This document shows, in pieces, positions 37,217-46,042 of a stretch of DNA of 64,000 nt; positions within the stretch are counted from its first letter, which is position 1, and the number at the start of each line of letters is the position of its first letter. The translations under genes were made by a program, and so were the position numbers. Under the pieces are notes generated by a model. It was not told where the DNA came from, did no database searches, and saw only the letters and a program-made list of their open reading frames with translations. Source of the stretch: Desulfatirhabdium butyrativorans DSM 18734 (lineage in GTDB: Bacteria; Desulfobacterota; Desulfobacteria; Desulfobacterales; Desulfatirhabdiaceae); contig NZ_AUCU01000004.1 of NCBI RefSeq assembly GCF_000429925.1, positions 124,001 to 188,000 of the forward strand, written 5' to 3'.

Positions 37217-37861
37217 TCAGCCTTTCAGCAGACTTAACCGGTCTGTATCGATATGATCGAATTCCCGGTTGATGTGGAAAATGGTGATTCCCATGACGAA
37301 AACGGCCATGAATGCATCAAGCAATGTCCCCAGCTCGACCAGCAGGGGTTCCTGTTGGGCGAATATCAGCCCGAAAGCCGTGATGCCGTTTTCCATGACG
37401 AGATACCCGAGCGCCTGTGTGATGGCTTTGCGGCGGCTGACGACCGCAAACAGGCCGATCATGATGGTGAAGAGCGACAGCGGAACCAGCAGGGAGGAAC
37501 TGACGGCAAATGGCATTGGCAGTTGCCGGCTCATCCAGATCGAGAGCGAGAGGATACCGGCACCGATCAACAGGGATGCGGCATATCCCACAAAGGGCTC
37601 CATTTCTCGGCGGACTCGGGCCGAGCGCAGGGCGTTCAGCAGAAGCCAGGGAAACGCGATGCCCTTGAGCAGCATGGTCAGGCCGGCGAGCACCGCAATG
37701 CGCAGGGTCAGCGGACCTTGTTCGGCCAGCAGCGGCATACAGCCCAGCAGCACGCCCTGGACGGCCACGGCACGGATGCAGGCGCTGATCCGGCTGGATG
37801 CGATCAGTTTCAGGTTGGTTAAAATCAGCAGCACGACGATGGCTTCGATCCAAATTCTCAT
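37217..37861 (-). CDS. HyfE-like (NuoK-like) membrane subunit (Ehr complex)
   Basis: A 214-residue protein with seven hydrophobic helices, of the HyfE family (duplicated NuoK-like fold). Family features are ITQALGYLVMENGITAFGLIFAQ with its membrane Glu and LLKGIAFPWLLLNALR. It starts 1 base after the preceding stop and ends 2 bases before the next start, tightly coupled. Confidence 0.85.
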   Translation of the reverse strand: MRIWIEAIVVLLILTNLKLIASSRISACIRAVAVQGVLLGCMPLLAEQGPLTLRIAVLAGLTMLLKGIAFPWLLLNALRSARVRREMEPFVGYAASLLIGAGILSLSIWMSRQLPMPFAVSSSLLVPLSLFTIMIGLFAVVSRRKAITQALGYLVMENGITAFGLIFAQQEPLLVELGTLLDAFMAVFVMGITIFHINREFDHIDTDRLSLLKG

Positions 37862-37862
37862 G

Positions 37863-38819
37863 TTATCTCCAGATGACCAGAATCAGCGCAAGGACCGAAA
37901 GAACGAGCGCTCCTGCCAGAAGTTGGGGTACCCGCAGCAGGCGCAGACGGGCCATGGCGGATTCGACGATACCGATACCGATGGCGAGGATGCCCATACC
38001 GGCCAGTGTAGCGGCGGTATTGACCCACAGGTGATCCGTCCGGACCGGGAAAAGGATACCTGCCAGAAGCGCCAGAAAAATCCATAATTTCAAGCTGCCG
38101 GCAAACAGGATCAGGGCGAAATCGGGGCCGCTGTGATCGAGAACCATGACTTCATGGATCATGGTCAGCTCCAGATGGGTCGTTGGATCGTCCACCGGTA
38201 TGCGGCAATTTTCGGCAAGCATCACGATGAACAGCGCTGCGGCGATCAGCAGCAGAACCGTTCCGTCGGAGACCCATATCTGCATCGACAGGCCCTGGAT
38301 CATCCCCGAAAGAGTGGAGAATCCCGGATCAGCCGATGCCCGATCGGGACCTGGCTCCGGACCAACCAGCCCCAAGGCAGCCAGTGCAGCCAGCATGGCC
38401 GGTTCGGCCAGGACCGAAAACTGCACTTCACGGCTTGCTCCCATGCCTTCGAAGGCGGATCCGGTATCCAGAGCCGCCGATACCGTAAAATAGCGGGCAA
38501 GCCCCATCACATAGGCCAGAACGATCAAATCGCCCGCGAACGGGGCGGGGGAGGATACGGGTCCAACTGGAACCAGCAGCAGCCCGATCACCATGCAGGA
38601 AATGCCGATGATCGGACCCGCCCGAAACACCCGACTGGTTGTTTGGCTGTAAACGGCGCCTTTTCGGAGCAGACGCAGCAGGTCATTGTACATCTGCAGC
38701 ATCGGTTGACCGGTTCTTCCGGCGATCCGGGCCTTGGTGCGGTTGATGAGTCCCGGGATCAGCGGTGCAAGCGCAAGCGCCGCCAGGATGTTGAACAGTG
38801 TGCTTAAAGCGATCATCAT
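37863..38819 (-). CDS. HyfC/HycD-like (NuoH family) membrane subunit (Ehr complex)
   Basis: A 318-residue NuoH-like protein. Near residue 27, GLINRTKARIAGRTGQPMLQMYNDLLRLLRK is the family's first cytoplasmic loop; ENCRIPVDDPTTHLELTMIHEVM carries the conserved Glu residues. The start at 38819 overlaps the HyfB-like stop as ATGA; a longer in-frame ATG at 38897 lies inside that gene. In complex I this subunit couples the peripheral arm to the pump. Confidence 0.9.
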   Translation of the reverse strand: MMIALSTLFNILAALALAPLIPGLINRTKARIAGRTGQPMLQMYNDLLRLLRKGAVYSQTTSRVFRAGPIIGISCMVIGLLLVPVGPVSSPAPFAGDLIVLAYVMGLARYFTVSAALDTGSAFEGMGASREVQFSVLAEPAMLAALAALGLVGPEPGPDRASADPGFSTLSGMIQGLSMQIWVSDGTVLLLIAAALFIVMLAENCRIPVDDPTTHLELTMIHEVMVLDHSGPDFALILFAGSLKLWIFLALLAGILFPVRTDHLWVNTAATLAGMGILAIGIGIVESAMARLRLLRVPQLLAGALVLSVLALILVIWR

Positions 38820-40801
38820 AGATTCCAGATCAACAGGGCAAGAAGAGTTGCCGCAATGTAGAGAACATAGATTTGGACACGGCCTTCCTGAATCCATTGG
38901 AGCCGATCTCGAAGCCTGTCCAACCCGTTGAAGAAGGGCTCGTATATCCGGTGATGAAACAGGTCTTCCATCTGGCTATGGAAAGAAGCCTTCCTGGGGA
39001 ACAAGCCGATCACCGGCTCGGCATGCGTCCGGCTCTGCAGAACGCCTGAAAAGATCCGGGTGAGCGGGGAAGCGAAAGATGATGCCGTGTACTGCATCCG
39101 GGGCGTCGGTCGAACATAGCCGCAATCCCAGGTGCCCGTTACGGTTACGGCGCGACGGGACAACAACAGGTTCCGGAAACACCAAAACAGGGTGGTCGCC
39201 GCCAGCAGCAGCGCCGATATGCGGGTGATCCATTGCAGGGGGGCTTGGACCAGGGCCAGATGCGTTTGAACGGTCTCTGCCGAAACACCTGCCACAACCG
39301 CAATGACCGGACTGATCCAGGAGATGAGCCATGGAGCGGCCGCTGCAACTACCACGCAACCCGCTGCCAACCCGAACATCGGCAGCAGCATGGCGGCTCC
39401 GGATTCGTGAACTTGCTGGGGCAAGGTGCTTCTGGTCTCACCCAGAAAGACCACCCCGAAAACCTTCGTGAAACAGGCGACTGCGAGCGAGCCGATCATG
39501 GCCAGTCCGATCATGACGGCGGCAGCCGGAACCGATACGCCGATGCGGCCGATGGCATGAAAGGCCCCCGAATACAGGAAAAATTCGCTGATAAATCCGT
39601 TCAGGGGCGGCAGGCCGCAGATGGCCACGGAACCGACGGCAAATGTGGCTGCTGTCCAGGGCATCGGCTTGATCAGGCCGCCAAGACTTTCCATGTTTCG
39701 GGTTCCGGTGGCATGCAGGACCGATCCGGCGCTCAGAAACAGCAATCCCTTGAACAGTGCATGATTGAGCACGTGCAGCAACGCCCCTCCGAACCCCAGA
39801 AAGGCCAGGCCCGGCAGATTCCCGCAAGCGCCGATCACGCCAAGACCAAGCCCCAGGGCGATGATGCCGATGTTTTCGACACTGTGGTAGGCCAGCAGGC
39901 GCTTGATGTCATGCTGAGCCAGTGCGAAAACGACACCGAGAATGCCGGAGATCAGCCCGAAGCCGATCAACACATATCCCCACCAGCTCTGAAAGGGTGA
40001 GAGAAAGGTCAGTATGCGGACCAGACCGTAAATGCCGGTTTTGATCATGACACCGGACATGAGAGCCGATACATGGCTGGGTGCTGCCGGATGGGCTTCC
40101 GGGAGCCAGACGTGAAAGGGGATGAACCCGGCCTTGGTACCGAAACCGATCAGGGCCAGTATGAAAGCGAATCCGGCGATGTTTCCCTGGTGAAACCGCA
40201 GGGCTTCAAAGCTGTCAAAGGACATGGAACCGGTTTCCCGGGCGAGCAAAACGAACAATGCCAGCAGGAATGCGGTGCCGATATGGGTAGCTACCAGGTA
40301 AATCCAGCCAGCCTGCCTGACCGAGTCCTCTTCATGCTCGTAAGTGACGAGGAAAAAGGACGACAGGGACATGATTTCCCAGACCAGAAGGAAGAAAAAA
40401 CCGTTTCGGGCAATCACGACCAACGCCATGCTGTCGACCAGCAAGCCGAAAAAGAACCAGGATACCCCGCTGTTTTTACGTCCCTGCGGACCGGATTGGA
40501 GATAGAGTCCGCCGTAGACAGCCGAAGCGGCTGACAGCACGAAAATGGGAAGCAGGAAAAATGCAGAAAGGTGATCGATGCGCCATGCGAGGGGCCCAAA
40601 AGGCATGCGCCAGACCATCTCGCCGGAAAGGGCGTTGCCGGTGATCATGACGGACAGAACCGGTACAAGTCCGATCAAGGATCCGAGCGAGACCCCGGAT
40701 GGCCCGATGATGTGCGCCAGTTTGTAGTGACTGCCGCAAACCAGGGCTACCAGGCCCGCCGCTTGAATGGTGGATAGCGAAAGAAACAGAAAAAACGTCA
40801 T
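38816..40801 (-). CDS. HyfB-like (NuoL/M/N family) membrane subunit, first gene of Ehr operon
   Basis: A 661-residue antiporter-like subunit with about 16 helices. LLVWEIMSLSSFFLVTYEHEE has the conserved Glu; FIPFHVWLPEAHPAAPSHVSALMSGVMIKTGIYG has Lys and His; IKRLLAYHSVENIG is the third signature. It begins the operon HyfB-C-E-F-G-I. The order equals that of group 4 hydrogenase (hyf) operons without the maturation genes, fitting an Ehr complex. A long hexamer repeat lies upstream. Confidence 0.88.
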   Translation of the reverse strand: MTFFLFLSLSTIQAAGLVALVCGSHYKLAHIIGPSGVSLGSLIGLVPVLSVMITGNALSGEMVWRMPFGPLAWRIDHLSAFFLLPIFVLSAASAVYGGLYLQSGPQGRKNSGVSWFFFGLLVDSMALVVIARNGFFFLLVWEIMSLSSFFLVTYEHEEDSVRQAGWIYLVATHIGTAFLLALFVLLARETGSMSFDSFEALRFHQGNIAGFAFILALIGFGTKAGFIPFHVWLPEAHPAAPSHVSALMSGVMIKTGIYGLVRILTFLSPFQSWWGYVLIGFGLISGILGVVFALAQHDIKRLLAYHSVENIGIIALGLGLGVIGACGNLPGLAFLGFGGALLHVLNHALFKGLLFLSAGSVLHATGTRNMESLGGLIKPMPWTAATFAVGSVAICGLPPLNGFISEFFLYSGAFHAIGRIGVSVPAAAVMIGLAMIGSLAVACFTKVFGVVFLGETRSTLPQQVHESGAAMLLPMFGLAAGCVVVAAAAPWLISWISPVIAVVAGVSAETVQTHLALVQAPLQWITRISALLLAATTLFWCFRNLLLSRRAVTVTGTWDCGYVRPTPRMQYTASSFASPLTRIFSGVLQSRTHAEPVIGLFPRKASFHSQMEDLFHHRIYEPFFNGLDRLRDRLQWIQEGRVQIYVLYIAATLLALLIWNL

Positions 40802-40907
40802 CTTGAACCTAAGCCTTTTCGAATGATCGAGACGAAAAGTGGATTGCTTTTCTGAAGGAAAATTTCCTCACCCCGGTTGCGGGGCGCAGATCGGGGATGA
40901 AGATTGC

Positions 40908-41058
40908 GATTACGATACGATTACGATTACGACAACGAAAACGATTACGACAACGACAACGACAACGATTACGACAACGATAACGACAACGATAACGACA
41001 ACGATAACGACAACGATAACGACAACGACAACGATAACGACAACGAAAAGGAAAACGA
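40908..41058. repeat. Long hexamer array (GAYAAC)~25
   Basis: About 25 units of GATTAC, GACAAC, GAAAAC, GATAAC, slightly broken at the start (GATTACGATACGATTAC). Read on plus it would give an Asp-Asn repeat, but no start or normal protein surrounds it. It lies between the Ehr operon and the HTH-EIIA gene. Confidence 0.85.
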
Positions 41059-41089
41059 TTGGGATCGTAAAAAGATGGATGGGTATCGA

Positions 41090-41788
41090 TTAGGGGGAGT
41101 GGTCCTGGGAAGGCAACAAGAGGGAGTCCTCAATTCGGCGCGAAGCGGACATAATTTCGTCGCGGCTGCCCTCCTGAATGATGACGCTTTTGAATTGCGG
41201 ATCACGAAGGGCAAAGGAAAGTTTGGACAGCAGATGAAGGTGAGCCCGAACTGTTGGACTGATCAGGGTAAACAGGACGTTGACGGGCTTGCCGTCCAGC
41301 GCCCTGAAGTCGATGGGGTTTTCAAGAAAACACAAACTGATCATCGGCCGTTGAATATGCAGCACAATGGGATTTCGCAAATGGGGAATGGCAATGCCAT
41401 CCCCGATGCCGGTCGATCCTAACGCTTCCCTGGCGATCAGAACCTGAAGCAGGAAGGATTTGTCGACCTCATCCGGTAGATGCATCAGTTGGACGACAGC
41501 GCCCAGAACATCCGATGGCGTATTTCCATTGACCCGGTAATGAATGCCCCCCATTTCCAGGGCTTCATCCAGGCGCGGCAGCGGCACATCGGCAGACTGG
41601 GGCTCGCAGGCCAGATCGGGAGATACATTGATTCGAGAGGCGGTTGCCCATTCCAGAATTTCAGCCCGGTTAAAACGGTATTGATCATTGACGCGATAGG
41701 CCGGGAGTTTTTTCTGCTTGATCCATCGGTAGATGGTCTTTTCCGAAACGGCAAGCATTCCGGCGATGTCTTTGACGCCCAGTTGCAT
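41090..41788 (-). CDS. Excisionase-type HTH fused to PTS EIIA(Ntr)-like domain
   Basis: A 232-residue protein. Residues 1-50 are a MerR/excisionase-type HTH (VKDIAGMLAVSEKTIYRWIKQKKLPAYRVN, then RFNRAEILEWA). Residues ~75-225 are a type-2 EIIA domain with phospho-acceptor H136 in GIGDGIAIPHLRNP. The phosphorylation state of a PTS(Ntr) relay could gate DNA binding (inference from domains). It is upstream of and in the same direction as the Ehr operon, ~290 bases away, so it may regulate it, but no operator is visible. Confidence 0.85.
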   Translation of the reverse strand: MQLGVKDIAGMLAVSEKTIYRWIKQKKLPAYRVNDQYRFNRAEILEWATASRINVSPDLACEPQSADVPLPRLDEALEMGGIHYRVNGNTPSDVLGAVVQLMHLPDEVDKSFLLQVLIAREALGSTGIGDGIAIPHLRNPIVLHIQRPMISLCFLENPIDFRALDGKPVNVLFTLISPTVRAHLHLLSKLSFALRDPQFKSVIIQEGSRDEIMSASRRIEDSLLLPSQDHSP

Positions 41789-42082
41789 GAGTGGATGACT
41801 TCTCCCTGGATGATGACAGGTTCACTAAAGGCATGGCATGATGTCCCTGAATGTCCTTTCTGTCAAGACAAAAATCAGGGGGCTATCGTGAAAACAGTGG
41901 GCAGCGGGCAGCCTGTAGGGGCGACCGGCGGGTCGCCCCTACGAGTTCCAGCGTAAGCCAACGTTCTGGATTCCTCCCGCCAAAGGCGGGATTTCGCCGG
42001 AATCGCCCATGCAACCCGGGTTTCACCCCGGTTAATGAAAGTCGCAGGAGCAAGCTAAAAAAAAGGGAGCCATCCGCTTTCT
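41789..42082. repeat. Palindromes and composite repeat block
   Basis: 41915-41942 is a GTAGGGGCGACC...GGTCGCCCCTAC palindrome. It is followed by a block (CGTAAGCCAACGTTCTGGATTCC to GGCGGGATTTCGCCGGAAT) found inverted at 58690-58750. From ~42000 CATGCAACCCGGGTTTCACC to GGGAGCCATCCGCTTT is the composite also at 43752 and 35437. No gene is seen. Confidence 0.7.
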
Positions 42083-42229
42083 CCTGACCCCTGACTCCTG
42101 ACTCCTGACCCCTGACTCCTGACCCCTGACTCCTGACTCCTGACTTCTGACTCCTGACCCCTGACTCCTGACCCCTGACCCCTGACCCCTGACCCCTAAC
42201 CCCTAACCCCTAACCCCTAACCCCTAACA
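42083..42229. repeat. Heptad array, ~21 units, ending in telomere-like CCCCTAA
   Basis: Units CTGACCC and CTGACTC alternate about 16 times, then CTAACCC repeats five times. It is the longest heptad array in the window, directly joined to the composite block on its left. From 42230 to 42454 there is a fragment GGCTTTCGCCGGAATGACG and otherwise unstructured sequence leading to msrBA. Confidence 0.9.
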
Positions 42230-42454
42230 TTCGGCTTTCGCCGGAATGACGATGCAAAGCTTCTTCCGGAATCACAGCCGGATTTTCATCCCCTGGGGCG
42301 GCGACCCTCGCCATGAACATTTGCCGCACATTATTTGCTGGTCTGAACGTCCATGCTCTGGAACCGGGGATAAAGATGATTACCATTAATCTTCAAACCG
42401 TCACTGCCGAAGTTCTTTATAAATCGGCCCAACAGAACGCGAAAGAAAAGACCC

Positions 42455-43645
42455 ATGAAGCCTATCGACTGGAAAAGAGATCATCCCTGGACAGGTCTTC
42501 TCGTGGCGCTGTGCCTGCTGTCTGCAGTGAGCGCAGGGGGAAAGGAGCATCAAATGGAACCACAAATCAATCATACCACGGCGGCTGTCGTGCGCGTGAG
42601 CGTCTTCGATTCGGAAGGGCGGCTTGTCGGCCCCATCGCAATGCCCAAGGTGGTGAAAACCGATGCCGAGTGGCAACAGCAACTGACGCCTCAACAATAT
42701 GCCATTGCGCGGGCGAAGGGGACGGAGCGTGCTTTTTGCGGCCTGCTGCTCGACAACAAAAAGGCCGGCGTCTATACCTGCGCCTGCTGCGGCCTCCCCT
42801 TGTTTTCATCGGATGCGAAATTCGAATCCGGAACGGGATGGCCCAGTTTCTTTCAACCCATTGCTCCGGAAAATATTCTGGAAATATCGGATCACAGCCA
42901 TGGCATGGTGCGGACCGAAATTCTGTGCGCCCGCTGTGACGCCCATCTGGGTCATGTTTTCCCGGATGGCCCGAAACCGACAGGACGCAGATACTGCCTG
43001 AACAGCGAATCGCTTGTGTTTGTGCCATCCGGTGATGTCGAGCGCCTGGTGGATCCGATCTTCCGGAAAACGGCAAGCGCTGCAACCCCCGCTTTGCAGG
43101 AGGCCGTTTTTGCCGGCGGATGCTTCTGGTGTACCGAAGCGGTGTTTGAGCAGATTCGCGGTGTCAAAGGGGTTGAATCGGGTTATGCGGGAGGAGATCC
43201 GAAAAGGGCCAACTACGGCGATGTCAGCCGGGGGGATACGGGGCATGCCGAAGCCATCCGGATTGTCTATGATCCTGCCGTTGTGCGTTATCGCAAATTG
43301 CTCGAAGTCTTTTTCGCTACCCATGATCCGACCCTGCTCAATCGCCAGGGGCCGGATGTCGGGAAACAATACCGATCCGCCGTGTTTTACGCGGATGCGG
43401 CCCAGAAAGAGGAAGCAGAACGCTACATCCAGGAATTGACGGAGAAACATGTCTATCCAACACCCATTGTGACGACGATCGAGCCGCTCGACGGATTTTT
43501 TCCTGCAGAAGAATACCATCAGGATTTTGCCAGAAGAAACCCGGCTCATGGGTACATCCTGCAGCAGGCTGCACCCAAGGTGAACAAGGTCCGGAAACTC
43601 TTTCCGGAAGATGTCGCCGAAAAGAAGGAAGGCAGCGGAAAGTGA
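42455..43645 (+). CDS. msrAB: Exported peptide methionine sulfoxide reductase MsrB-MsrA fusion
   Basis: A 396-residue protein. Residues ~1-28 form a signal peptide ([20 protein letters not shown]). Residues ~60-200 are MsrB with zinc CxxC pairs (CACC and CARC) and catalytic Cys in RRYCLNSE. Residues ~215-385 are MsrA with [11 protein letters not shown]. The two domains reduce the R and S forms of methionine sulfoxide. The B-then-A order and the signal mark a periplasmic or surface repair enzyme; no redox partner gene is adjacent. A weak GAAAG site precedes the ATG. Confidence 0.92.
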   Translation: MKPIDWKRDHPWTGLLVALCLLSAVSAGGKEHQMEPQINHTTAAVVRVSVFDSEGRLVGPIAMPKVVKTDAEWQQQLTPQQYAIARAKGTERAFCGLLLDNKKAGVYTCACCGLPLFSSDAKFESGTGWPSFFQPIAPENILEISDHSHGMVRTEILCARCDAHLGHVFPDGPKPTGRRYCLNSESLVFVPSGDVERLVDPIFRKTASAATPALQEAVFAGGCFWCTEAVFEQIRGVKGVESGYAGGDPKRANYGDVSRGDTGHAEAIRIVYDPAVVRYRKLLEVFFATHDPTLLNRQGPDVGKQYRSAVFYADAAQKEEAERYIQELTEKHVYPTPIVTTIEPLDGFFPAEEYHQDFARRNPAHGYILQQAAPKVNKVRKLFPEDVAEKKEGSGK

Positions 43646-43648
43646 GTT

Positions 43649-43875
43649 GCGCCTGAACAGAAACCCCTGAGCCAATTGCAAAACCAGCATATTTCGTCAC
43701 CCCGGCGAAAGTCGAATACCAGGAGTCAGGAATCAGAAGTCAGGAGTCAGAAGAAAGCGGATGGCTCCCATTTTTTGTAGCTTGCTCCTGCGACTTTCAT
43801 GAACCGGGGTGAAACCCGGGTTGCCTGCCCGCAGGCGGCGCGCTGCTCCAAACAGGGGTTTTCCGTTCAGGCAAG
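43649..43875. mobile_element. MITE-like element with nested repeats
   Basis: Left end GCCTGAACAGAAACCCCTG at 43651 and right end CAGGGGTTTTCCGTTCAGGC at 43872 are an inverted pair. Between them lie a GAGCCAATTGCAAAA half element (43669-43713), a heptad run (43716-43750) and the composite GCGGATGGCTCCC...CCGGGTTGC block. The remaining gap to ssb (43876-44127) has no supported gene. Confidence 0.65.
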
Positions 43876-44127
43876 CACTGCCGGTGACAGCGCTTCAATT
43901 GACTTTTCCGGGGGGTTTTTGTATGAATCGCTCTGGGGAGCGTACAACGGTGCTTCCCTGTCATTTTTCCTGTGGGGAATTGCAAAGGCAAATTCGAAGA
44001 ACGGTGGACTTGGCTCCTGGAATGCGAGCGGATTGTCAGCGCTACCGGGCAGAGGGGACCGGGCTGTGGAAAGGCCGCATCTTGTTTGATCACATTCTTC
44101 AACCTCAAGCATCTAAAAGGAAACATC

Positions 44128-44607
44128 ATGAGCGGCGTCAACAAGGCATTTATCATCGGCAGACTGGGAAGGGATCCGGAACTTCGGTATACCCCGGATG
44201 GGACGGCAATCGCCAATTTTACGGTCGCCACTTCGGAAGAGTGGAAAGATAAGGCCACCGGAGAAAAGAAACAACGCACCGAATGGCACCGGATTGTGGC
44301 CTACCGCAAACTGGGGGAGATTTGCGGGGAGTACCTGGCCAAGGGGAGACAGGTTTACATCGAAGGAAGGATTCAGACGCGGGAGTGGGAGGACAAGGAA
44401 GGGGTCAAGCGGCATACGACGGAAATCATTGCCAGCGATGTGCAGTTTCTGGGATCGAAAGATTCCGCAGGGCCTGTCGAGCCCAGAAGGCCGATGGGCG
44501 GAGGCGATGTCGGCGGCGGTTCGTATCGTCCTTCGGGCGGATACGAGTCTGCCGTCCCAAAGACCGATATGACCCCCGGCCCGCCGGATGACGACATTCC
44601 CTTCTGA
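44128..44607 (+). CDS. ssb: Single-stranded DNA-binding protein
   Basis: A 159-residue SSB. The OB fold begins [32 protein letters not shown] and includes [22 protein letters not shown] Gly-rich linker follows and the acidic tip PDDDIPF binds partner proteins. Start at 44128 with AAAAGGA upstream. Its end overlaps the next gene by 20 bases. Confidence 0.95.
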   Translation: MSGVNKAFIIGRLGRDPELRYTPDGTAIANFTVATSEEWKDKATGEKKQRTEWHRIVAYRKLGEICGEYLAKGRQVYIEGRIQTREWEDKEGVKRHTTEIIASDVQFLGSKDSAGPVEPRRPMGGGDVGGGSYRPSGGYESAVPKTDMTPGPPDDDIPF

Positions 44608-45382
44608 GCGTGACCATGGGGATGCCCTGCCTGGCCGTCTGGAGGCCCTGTACCGCCGGTTCAACCGGCGGGAATACGTGCATCCCGACCCGCTCGAGTT
44701 TCTCTACCGCTACGATCGGATCGAAGATCGGGAAGTCGCCGCCTTTATCGCTTCCGCCCTCGCCTACGGCCGCGTGGAGATCATCCTGAGGAGTGCCTGG
44801 ACGGTTCTGGAGCCGATGGGCGGCTTTCCGCACCGTTTTTTGCAGGATGCCGGCAGGGATGATTTGGTCGACTGCTATCGGGATTTTCGGCATCGTTTTG
44901 CTTCCGGAAAGGACATCGTTGATTTTCTGATGGCCATCCGGGGGATGATCCGGGCCGACGGATCGCTTTATGCCGGCTTTTTGAGTGGCTATCGGAGCGG
45001 CGAACCCAGCCTGATCGCGGCGCAGATTCGTTTCTGCGGAGCGTTGTACCGGATTGCCGGCCGACCGCTGGGTCACCTGCTGCCATCTCCCGAGCGGGGC
45101 AGCGCGTGCAAGCGGCTGAATCTTTTTTTCCGCTGGATGGTTCGTCAGGATGAGGTCGATCCGGGCGGATGGGACCGGATACGGAAAGATCAACTGCTGG
45201 TTCCGCTCGATACCCACATGGATCGGCTGGGCAGGATGTTCGGTTTTACGCGGCGACATGCATCCGATCTGAAGACAGCAATCGATATTACCGATGGATA
45301 TCGCCACATTGTTCCGGAAGATCCGGTGCGATACGATTTCGTATTGACCCGGACCGGCATCCGAAACGATGTGCAGTGGTAA
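44588..45382 (+). CDS. TIGR02757 (DUF2400) family protein
   Basis: A 264-residue soluble protein. [40 protein letters not shown] and [17 protein letters not shown] are family signatures. The HhH-like end [27 protein letters not shown] is kept. Function is unknown; a relation to DNA-glycosylase-like folds has been suggested. It starts within the ssb end (20-base overlap), so both are coupled. Confidence 0.85.
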   Translation: MTTFPSERDHGDALPGRLEALYRRFNRREYVHPDPLEFLYRYDRIEDREVAAFIASALAYGRVEIILRSAWTVLEPMGGFPHRFLQDAGRDDLVDCYRDFRHRFASGKDIVDFLMAIRGMIRADGSLYAGFLSGYRSGEPSLIAAQIRFCGALYRIAGRPLGHLLPSPERGSACKRLNLFFRWMVRQDEVDPGGWDRIRKDQLLVPLDTHMDRLGRMFGFTRRHASDLKTAIDITDGYRHIVPEDPVRYDFVLTRTGIRNDVQW

Positions 45383-45410
45383 ACGAAAGAAGTTTGACAG
45401 GAAGGACGTT

Positions 45411-45917
45411 ATGCCGATCTATGAGTTTTTCTGCGAAGCGTGCAACACGATTTTCAATTTTTATTCCAAACGGATCGATACGACTACCAGCCCGCTTTGT
45501 CCAAAGTGCCGAAATACCATCCTCAGCAGAAAGGTTTCCCCCTTTGCCGTAACCGGCAAGGCCAAGGAATCGGATGACATGGATGAGCTGCCCTTCGATG
45601 AAAGCAAGATGGAGCAGGCCATGAGCATGCTGGCTGGTGAGGCGGATAAAATCAGGGAGGATGATCCGCGGCAGGCGGCCCAGTTGATGCGCAAACTGAC
45701 GGACATGACCGGTATCGGTCTGGGCGCCGGAATGGAGGAGGCGTTGCGCCGGATGGAGCAGGGGGAGGACCCGGAACAGATCGAGGCCGAGATGGGGGAT
45801 CTCATCGAAGCTGAGGAACCATTCATTCTGCCCGAAAAAAAGGCAGGCAAGGGCGGCTCTGGCGTGCGCCGTCCCCAGACCGATCCGGTGCTCTACGACC
45901 TGCATCCAGAGGTCTGA
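45411..45917 (+). CDS. FmdB-type zinc-ribbon protein
   Basis: A 168-residue protein. The first ~45 residues are an FmdB zinc ribbon: PIYEFFCEACNTIFNFY and PLCPKCRNTILSRKVSPFA. The rest is an acidic, Met/Glu-rich helix (MEQAMSMLAGEADKI, EEALRRMEQGEDPEQIEAEMGDL) with an unknown role. AGGAAGG precedes the ATG. Lies 28 bases after the TIGR02757 gene. Confidence 0.8.
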   Translation: MPIYEFFCEACNTIFNFYSKRIDTTTSPLCPKCRNTILSRKVSPFAVTGKAKESDDMDELPFDESKMEQAMSMLAGEADKIREDDPRQAAQLMRKLTDMTGIGLGAGMEEALRRMEQGEDPEQIEAEMGDLIEAEEPFILPEKKAGKGGSGVRRPQTDPVLYDLHPEV

Positions 45918-45925
45918 TGGAAGTA

Positions 45926-46016
45926 TCCTCGCGCCGGAACGCCCCCCTGATCGGGACAGCACGCCGCCTGCCCTCCGGCGCAGGCCGGACAAATATCGGA
46001 TTTCCGTTCAGGCACC
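45926..46016. mobile_element. Short MITE-like element (~90 bp)
   Basis: Right end GATTTCCGTTCAGGCACCA is clear; the left end GCGCCGGAACGCCCCC is decayed. The inner GGACAGCACGCCGCCTGCC is related in inverse order to other copies. It lies just before the candidate selenoprotein gene. Confidence 0.55.
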
Positions 46017-46042
46017 ATCCGATGAAATGGATTCAGAAATCA

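Noticed and set aside
40908-41422. Asp-Asn repeat protein frame over the hexamer array
   Set aside because: The repeat is read as DN only because the period is six; the remainder of the frame is antisense to the HTH-EIIA gene and looks like a shadow.
42083-42229. CCCCTAA units as a true telomere or chromosome end
   Set aside because: The array is internal, flanked by genes, and continuous with CTGACYC heptads typical of other internal arrays.
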